A stretch of DNA of 64,000 nt from Diphasiastrum complanatum (lineage: Eukaryota > Streptophyta > Lycopodiopsida > Lycopodiales > Lycopodiaceae), in assembly GCA_029204225.1 (NCBI GenBank), contig CM055097.1:57031601-57095600 (forward strand), given 5' to 3'. The notes beneath the pieces are model-generated. The model did no database searches. It was not told where the DNA came from and saw nothing but the letters and a program-made list of their open reading frames with translations. A program made the position numbers and the translations under genes. Positions 57,283 to 64,000 of this stretch are shown one piece after another; position 1 is the stretch's first letter, and every line of letters begins with the position of its first letter.

Positions 57283-59599
57283 GAACACTTCAAATACATT
57301 GACAATGGAAATAAAACCAGCAATATGAGTAGAACCATCAACAAGGTGTTTCAGGCAGGTTATTTTCTACAAAATGGTCACCAACACAGTACACACATAG
57401 GAAATTTGGACAGTGACAGTCAAAAATTTCATCTCCATCAATAACATCGAGTTTTGAGGTTCTACCTAGACATCAAGCAAAATCCCAGTATGCACATATT
57501 ATATCACTAAGAGTGGATGCAGTTGGCATGTGTAATCGATTGGTATTGAAAGTGAACTCTTTGAGATCAACACACTTCAATGTCGACACTGTCATGCATA
57601 AAAGGATGATTACATATTTTCCAACTAAGGCCCTGTGTGTAAATAAGCACTTAGAGATAATAGATGCATAGGTAATTGATTTTGTGTAATGAAAATTGCA
57701 ATTTATAACTTATATTTAAATTGAAACTGACGTTTACAATTTTGGTTATCAGTCTTTCCAGCAAGTTGACGCTTTTTGTTGTGGATAGTATGTTATAAAA
57801 AATGTAAAATGCCTTATGGAGTGGTATATTACTCAAGGTGAAAGTGTCGATATACACAAGGTAATTTGAATTTGGATGCTTAATGATTTTATTTGAATTT
57901 GTCATTCATTTGAATTATTTTTCAATTTTCTATTCGACTAACTTATGTATTGATGATTTGCAAATCATCTGCTCGGAATTCACGCAAAATAAAATATTTG
58001 AATTTCGACAAGATATGATTAAGATTTTCATGAGTAATGCAACACTGGTCAAATTGGAGCACAAAGTTGAGGACCTTAAACTGAAATGTTGAAAGGCCAA
58101 TATCAATATATATGATAAAAAAATGTACTTGTAAAAATCTACATTCAATGTATATAAATGATGGCCTTTCTTGGTCTTTCGATATTTGAACTCTTGTTGT
58201 TATTTCGATTTTTTTTTTCTGTCAAATGTAATTGTATCTTGTACATCTTCAATTACATTTTTCTTGAACCTACACATCAAAACAATGTAATTACATTTTC
58301 TAATGGATAATGTGAGCTTACACAATGTCAAATATTTACAAAAGCTAAGAAGCTACATTTGATAAGTAGAGTTAAGCTTGCCAATATTTTAGAGATTTTT
58401 ATTTATCCAAGCTTTATTTTGTTTTGACAATTTCTATGCTTGACATTAAATCTCTACGTGGTATATGGTCCTTTTGTCTTGCTCTAGCCTGAACATTGTA
58501 AATATTCTATCAATAAATCATTGTTATTAAATAGTAGAGTAGTCAATTACATAGTAGACTATTTAAGTACAAATACATACCATTTGTCCATGTATTCAAA
58601 ATAGTATAGTTTTCATGAAATTTGTAAAATCATAGGATCTAAATTTTGATCGTATGTAGACTTGTTCATGATGGTTCATCTTAAAGTTTTGATCTAATGC
58701 TCAAAACCAAAACATATATCTATTACATAAAACAAATTTTCACACATTTTTAAATTTTATTTTTAACTTATTATTCTCATATTATGTCAACACAATTTCC
58801 TATTGAGTGGATAATTGAAAGTATTTCTCCTAGGAAGATTCTATTTCAAACATCACCATATAACAAATAAAAGTACATTTTTGCATAAAATTATTTTTCT
58901 AAGGGCGTGCTTTTTGACTGATTTTAAAAACTTGAGAATGCACATACCATGTTTTCAAAAAAAAAAAAGTAAGAAACTATACAATTATGTCCATTGCAAA
59001 TTTGCTATTTTCAAAAAACCCCACAATAAAAAAGCTGAACATAAAATGCATATAGATATTGGACTTTCCATTGAGAGTTTGTTATATGTACTTGTATAAC
59101 GCATTAAAACCATTAATATTTTGATTGTCATCTAAATATTTCAAGAATGCACTCTACCAAGAAAAAGATATCTCAATACTTTATAATGATGTTTTTGTCT
59201 TTACTTCAATTCTTATCAAATATTAAATTTTGATTGAGTAATACAATATCCACATTCTATGTAATATCCAACAATTAACATTAGTAAATTCAATGTATCC
59301 AAACAAAAGTTTGCATCACAAATTAATTTATCTACACTCACAATGATAGTGCTTAAAATTGAAATATTTATAACTTTAAGTATAACTCCATGAAGCATAA
59401 TATCCCACGTACATCTTTGTGAATCTCACAAAACTTAAGCTTGATTTGAAAAAAAGGCACTTGCTAGTAAAATAGAAGTATGCATATAAATCAAAGGTGC
59501 CTAACAATAACATATATGTCTACCAAACAATCAATATAACCTTAAAAGTATCAAGCAATATCCAACAACATATCAGGTAATGCCTTCTCGGCTAATTAA
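57283..59599. other. AT-rich gene-less stretch
   Basis: Long AT-rich sequence with no frame that shows a domain. A minus-strand stretch near 57440-57330 (GDEIFDCHCPNFLCVYCVGDHF) has four cysteines but is short and stops soon. Nothing else is assigned. Confidence 0.4.
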
Positions 59600-60360
59600 C
59601 AAGTTATGAGTTACGCAAGTAGTTCATAACTGGGGTATTGGGAAAATCACTTTCGCAAATCGTGAACGTGCAGTCAAAGTTGATCTTGCAACTTGGACTA
59701 TCAAACTCGTGGTTTAAAAAAAGGATGATGATTCATCAACAATGGATCATACTTGTGACCGACCAGAGAAAAATTTGGGAGTTCATTACGATTCTCAAAT
59801 GGATACTGTCAACTGGAATGAAGCTCTTGCAACGATTGATTGTACAGCAGGATATATGTGTCAATAGGATAATTAGACATATTTGAGTGAGATTTCATTA
59901 TTGGATCGAACCATGGATACACCAATCACTTTTCCATTGAATGTGCTGAATGTAGTTTGGATATCAACAGAACCTATACCAGATCCAATTGAAGATGACC
60001 TCATACCTATGAGTCATGCCTTGACTTATCCAAAGAGTAATGCAATTTGCTTTTAAAGATTATCTGCAGAAATTCCTTGAAATTTACTTGGATGACCTGG
60101 GAGTCCATAGTACAGATACAGACCACCTAGATCAATTGGAGAAAGTATTTGAAAGATGTCGCAAATATCAAATTTTTCTAAATCCAGAAAAATGCCAGAT
60201 ATGGGTTTCCCGCAAAATTGTGCTTGGGCATGTGATTATTCTAAGCTCAAGATTATTGTGGAATTGCCACCGCCAACAACAATTCATGGGGTTTATGTGT
60301 TTATGGGTCATGTGAACTACTATCAAATTTTTATTATCTTCTTTGCGGATTTAGCAAGAC
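59600..60360 (+). pseudogene. Gypsy protease-RT fragment (copy 2), internally deleted
   Basis: 59600-60030 matches 21728-22153 (protease end and linker). At GCCTTGACTTAT the copy jumps to the equivalent of about 22933, losing roughly 780 bp that include the RT fingers and the first catalytic Asp. It resumes at RVMQFAFKDYLQKFLEIYLDDLG (catalytic YLDD) and runs through the thumb to 60360. A stop is added near 59716. Unlike copy 1, it continues into Gypsy RNase H. Confidence 0.88.
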
Positions 60361-60700
60361 CTATATACAAACTGACTATTGTTCCAGGCATTAAAAGCCT
60401 TTGAAAAATTAAAAAAGGCACTTACTTCAGCACCGATACTATGTTCTCTAGATTGGATGATTGAATTTCATGTTCACACGGATGTCTCGAAATATGCCAT
60501 TGGATCAGTTTTGAGGCAGCCAGGTGATTATAAGAAGGATTATCCTATACGATTTGCAAGCAGACAACTTACAGATCCAGAGAAGAATTATTCAACAACA
60601 GAGCGTGAGGCGTTAGCCATGATTTTTTCTGTTCGAAAATTTCATCACTACCTCATAAAAACGCACTTTTGAATTTTTAATCTCATCTTTACGCATAGCG
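60361..60700 (+). pseudogene. Gypsy RNase H
   Basis: The frame reads ALKAFEKLKKALTSAPIL, EFHVHTDVSKYAIGSVLRQPG (catalytic Asp in TDVS, where TDAS is usual), PIRFASRQLTDPEKNYSTTEREALAMIFSVRKFHHYL. These are the RNase H blocks expected after the thumb of the same element. After KTHF the frame ends and no integrase motif follows. Copy 1 (23264) lacks this domain because Copia sequence is joined there. Confidence 0.85.
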
Positions 60701-61721
60701 GCAACAGAATGGTTAAATCATGATCAGTCTTTACAACTACGTCATGAAGTGTTGCACAAATTATGTGAAACTCGATAGAAGATCATTTGGATATTGCGGT
60801 TAAATATTCCCATAGGACTGGGTATTTCCTATGTTGATACATCGTATTTGAACATCGGGATACTAACTAGTTCAAAACTGATATATCAACAAAGGATTAT
60901 ATCTATCCTAGGGGTCACACGTCTAGGTGAAATCATGAGATGTCCAGAGCCTCTTATTTTGCCTATAATAAATTATCATCATTCTCGAGATATTCAAATT
61001 CTAATCCTTTTCTAGAGAGTGAGTTGTGCTTCGAGGAAGTGAGAGAGTATCGTTATAAGAGAGACATGCCACATATCACGAAATTCTGAGCTATCATCAG
61101 GGAAGATGTTCCACCCAAATCTTTTGCTAGGACCTAACATCCCTTATGTTAATCCATCTCACTTGAATATTGTCCTGTTAGTCGGGTTGAAAATCATGTA
61201 TCGTCAGCGTATAGTATCTCTCTTGGGAGCAGCGAGACTTGAGGAGATAATGGAATCGATCGAGCCTTGCATTTTACCCATCATAGATCTGAGGAGAACA
61301 AGACATGTCATAATTCTGATCTTATTCTTGAGGATAGAATGTTGAGGAAAACGTAGATGTTTCAGTACCATACCACCTTTCTCATTTGCCACTACAATTT
61401 ACTACTAAAAATAGGTTAGAGGTCTGTATGATAGACCTCGACTTTATACCGTCTTTTTGTGACATTTGTCAAGTTATCCGAGGGGGAACTACGAGCCACT
61501 ATTTCTATTCTCCTGAGATAAATCCTTACCTATATCCTGGTGACATCTTGATCAAATTACAGCATTGCGGAGATTGTAGTTACTTTGAAGTCCATGAGCT
61601 CACTGCTGATAGACTCTGGCACCTTACTGATGCTTTATTTACCCGCTATATAGAAGTGACACAACCTTTGCTAGAGATTCCATTACCATCATCAGGTTCG
61701 GCCAATAGTACAAATGCTTGA
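60701..61721 (+). pseudogene. Unassigned coding-like block downstream of Gypsy RNase H
   Basis: Two frames, 60794-61015 and 61106-61345, encode similar ~70-residue segments (YQQRIISILGVTRLGEIM against YRQRIVSLLGAARLEEIM, then ILPII, then ILILF). This suggests an internal protein repeat or a duplicated exon. A third frame, from ATG 61428 to 61721, encodes 97 residues with paired cysteines (CDICQ, then HCGDC) and GDILIKLQHCGDCSYFEVHELTADRLWHL. None shows integrase motifs. It could be an additional ORF of the Gypsy element or a captured host sequence. I do not recognise it. Confidence 0.35.
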
Positions 61722-62694
61722 AATGGCTCAGAGAAAGCGAATTTCAATGAGTATGATTGGGGAGTAGTTAACAAGTTCCATAGGCAAGTGAGATAGAAAT
61801 GCGATTAAGAGTGATTGTATGCCCCTTCATCAGCTATATCTCTAGAGGATTGGAAACCCTCTATTAACTGTGAAGGCACAGTTTGGTTGATAAAATGTGT
61901 CTGGGATCGCTAATTTAGAATAGAGTTTGAGACATGTACAGCCATCCTTGTAGCAGCACTGGAAGTGCTGCACGCTGTTAAGTTATTCCCTCCCCTACGT
62001 TGATCCCATGGCGTGGAAAAAGCCTAACATAGTTTTCAAAGCATTGACAAAGAAAGTAAGATTAGAAAAAGACAATAGGCATATGAATGCGTTATTGTAA
62101 ACTAATGCTTGTTTTTTTACAAGCTCATTCCAAGCTTATCCAATCTCATGAATATGACTCAAAACTCTTCCAAGTTTTCATTTGCATGTTGCATTCCTCT
62201 TTTAGTTTTCCATAACATCACTCATATGAACCATTATTAAATTTGATGACAAATTTTCCATTTATAATTATCAAAGTTTCAAAATGGTTTCATCTATGTT
62301 TGTAGCAATGTGGAATGGAGAACTATCCTTTGTTTGGGTAGGAGTTGCTAGCAAAATCTTTCTCTTTCTTCTTTAATTTCAAAAGTTAAGAAGTGAATGA
62401 ATTTACAATCCTTTAACAAAAACAAATTCCTCTTTCATGTAAAATTAACTTCCCTTCACAAAAACCAGAATTCGTGGCCTATTTTCACTCATCCAAGGCT
62501 CAAGTAGACTAAAAATCAGATTTGAAATTTTTTGAAGTTTTGTGAAGGTCACTGAAGTTCTGTGAAAAAAATTAAAATTTGAAAATGATAAGTAAAACAA
62601 TTTTCCCTTTAATGTAGAATTAACTTCCTGTCACAAAAACTAAATTTTTTTCGCATTGGAATGCTCTACTTAGAGTTCTTCGATATTTACAATC
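61722..62694. other. AT-rich spacer
   Basis: No coding signature was found. It separates the Gypsy fragment from the Copia module in copy 2. The matching interval is absent from copy 1. Confidence 0.45.
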
Positions 62695-64000
62695 GACACA
62701 AAATTATTACATTTGTTATGGTGGAAATTTGAACGATGATTCAAATATCCTTCTTCAAGGTTTTACAGTGCAGATTGGAGTGGAGATGTCGACATGAGAA
62801 ATTCGACATCAGGTTATGTCTTTGTATTCAGCAAGGGTCTTGTCTCTTGGAACAATGAGAAGCAAAATTCAACTGCATTATCTTTGACAGAGGCCGAATA
62901 CATAGTCGCTACACATGTTGCAAAAGAAGCTATCTGGTTAAGGCGTCTATTGTCGGAGACCTTAATCTTAGTCAGTTACAAGCAACTTCCATCTTTTGTG
63001 ACAATTAAAGTACAACTATGGTATATGTTAGTCCCAAGTATCATTCTCAGAGCAGGCACATTGAAATAAATTATCATTTCGTCAGAGACAAAGTACTCAA
63101 AAACGAGATCATTCTAATCTTTTGCAAAAACAAGTTCATGACAATGGATATATCTCCATCAAACACCGTAAGTCCCGCTCTTACGATCTCCTACGAAGGA
63201 AAATATCTCAATGAAGTCCATGAAACGGCAGCTGACCCTTCATCGTCCAACACTGTGAGTCACGATTTGCGGTCATCAACGAAGTCAATGAAATGGCATC
63301 TGACCCTTCACCATCCAACATTGTGAGTCACGACTTGCGGTCATCAATGAAGTTGATGAACGACAGTGGACCAAACAAGGTGAGGTATTACTTACGATCA
63401 CCTATGAAGTTAACTAACACTCACCTACGGAGTGAACGAACGACTTACGTAGGAACTGCAGACAGGCTATGGCTAAAACGACACCACACTTTCAAGCTCC
63501 TGGCACGTACAAAGGAGATCCTTCTTCTGTACTTCTTCACGTCTTCACGATGCTCCAATAACCGATCTACAGATCATATTCAACGGCTGTAAACGATCTT
63601 TTAAACTGTAATTAGAATAACTAAATATCCTCTAACAACTATGTATACATCTGAATGACTTGAAAAAAAACAAGGAGAGAGATCAAGAGTGTGGGCAATC
63701 AACAGAGCGATCAAATGCTACGAGACTTCAGATGTATCGATTCACCTCTTTCTAAGGAAGAAGGTACTAACACTCAGAATGAGCGAAGGCACCTTAGTCA
63801 GTGATCACTTGAACGAGTTTAAACAATTGCTAAATCAACTTGCTGCCATAGTTTCCTATCTCAGAAGAAGAGTCAACGATGTCTCTTCTCGCCAGTGTTC
63901 CATCCTCCTAAGACAACTTAGTATTGCTTCTGAGCAATACTCCTGCACTGTCTCTCTAGAAGTTGCCAACAAGCCAATTGTAGAAAGAAGTCAGGAGAAA
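62695..64000 (+). mobile_element. Copia 3' module and gag start (copy 2), continues past the window
   Basis: Matches 23265-24420: the RNase H tail with the same frameshift, the LTR-like region, and the gag start. Copy 2 retains about 190 bp after 63105 that copy 1 lost, including a tandem repeat in which a unit of about 75-80 bp (…CATGAAACGGCAGCTGACCC… and …CAATGAAATGGCATCTGACC…) occurs twice between about 63214 and 63360. The gag reading begins about 63690 and is cut by the window end. Confidence 0.9.

Overview
This is nuclear DNA from a land plant with a large, repeat-rich genome. The evidence is nested plant-type LTR retrotransposons (a chromovirus with a C-terminal chromodomain, Ty1/Copia elements, and Gypsy elements with Athila/Tat-like primer sites), an exon pair of the plant-specific PAR1 family, a hAT-like transposase remnant, and low-GC sequence with microsatellites and no prokaryotic gene packing. 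I cannot name the species. No rRNA or tRNA gene, CRISPR array or operon was seen. Almost every coding stretch is broken, so the window reads as layers of old insertions over a few host-gene remnants.

Layout. 129-2147 is the left arm of a large inverted repeat. It carries an intact 116-codon unknown gene (841-1191). Its mirror is at 33098-33184 plus 37437-39677 and holds a truncated twin of that gene. The mirror arm was split by a Copia element (33185-37436; 314-bp LTRs; target duplication TTAGC). Between the arms lie, in order: PAR1-like exons (2830-3308, minus); a Gypsy gag remnant with two zinc knuckles; a CACTA-type terminus abutting a chromovirus LTR fragment (5071-5720); degenerate minisatellites near 7 kb; a possible FAR1/MULE trace; a hAT-like transposase (11.7-12.7 kb); gag fragments at 15.4 and 18.1 kb; a Gypsy gag-protease-RT block (20.2-23.3 kb); a Copia gag-IN-RT-RNase H block (23.3-31.9 kb) interrupted by a complete non-autonomous LTR element in the opposite orientation (26286-30600; target duplication CACTA); and an unidentified degraded reading frame (31.95-33.0 kb, minus).

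To the right of the inverted repeat are long microsatellites, then a structurally complete chromovirus on the minus strand (42979-48898; target duplication TTGAG). It carries its own 244-bp MITE-like insertion and sits directly upstream of a UBA-like host exon. A third, gene-less copy of the inverted-repeat flank follows (49.7-51.2 kb). A near-identical 3.2-kb tandem duplication occupies 50856-57282. The window ends with a second copy of the Gypsy/Copia locus seen at 21.7-24.4 kb (59.6-60.4 and 62.7-64.0 kb), with complementary deletions.

Relationships. Nesting gives a relative order: the inverted duplication precedes Copia B; Copia A precedes the non-autonomous element; the chromovirus precedes its MITE. 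None of the retroelement ORF sets looks able to move on its own now. The best candidates for something undescribed are the inverted gene pair, the non-autonomous LTR element with hairpin-like leader repeats, the scrambled Copia with a duplicated RT, and two unassigned coding blocks (31.95-33.0 kb and 60.8-61.7 kb).
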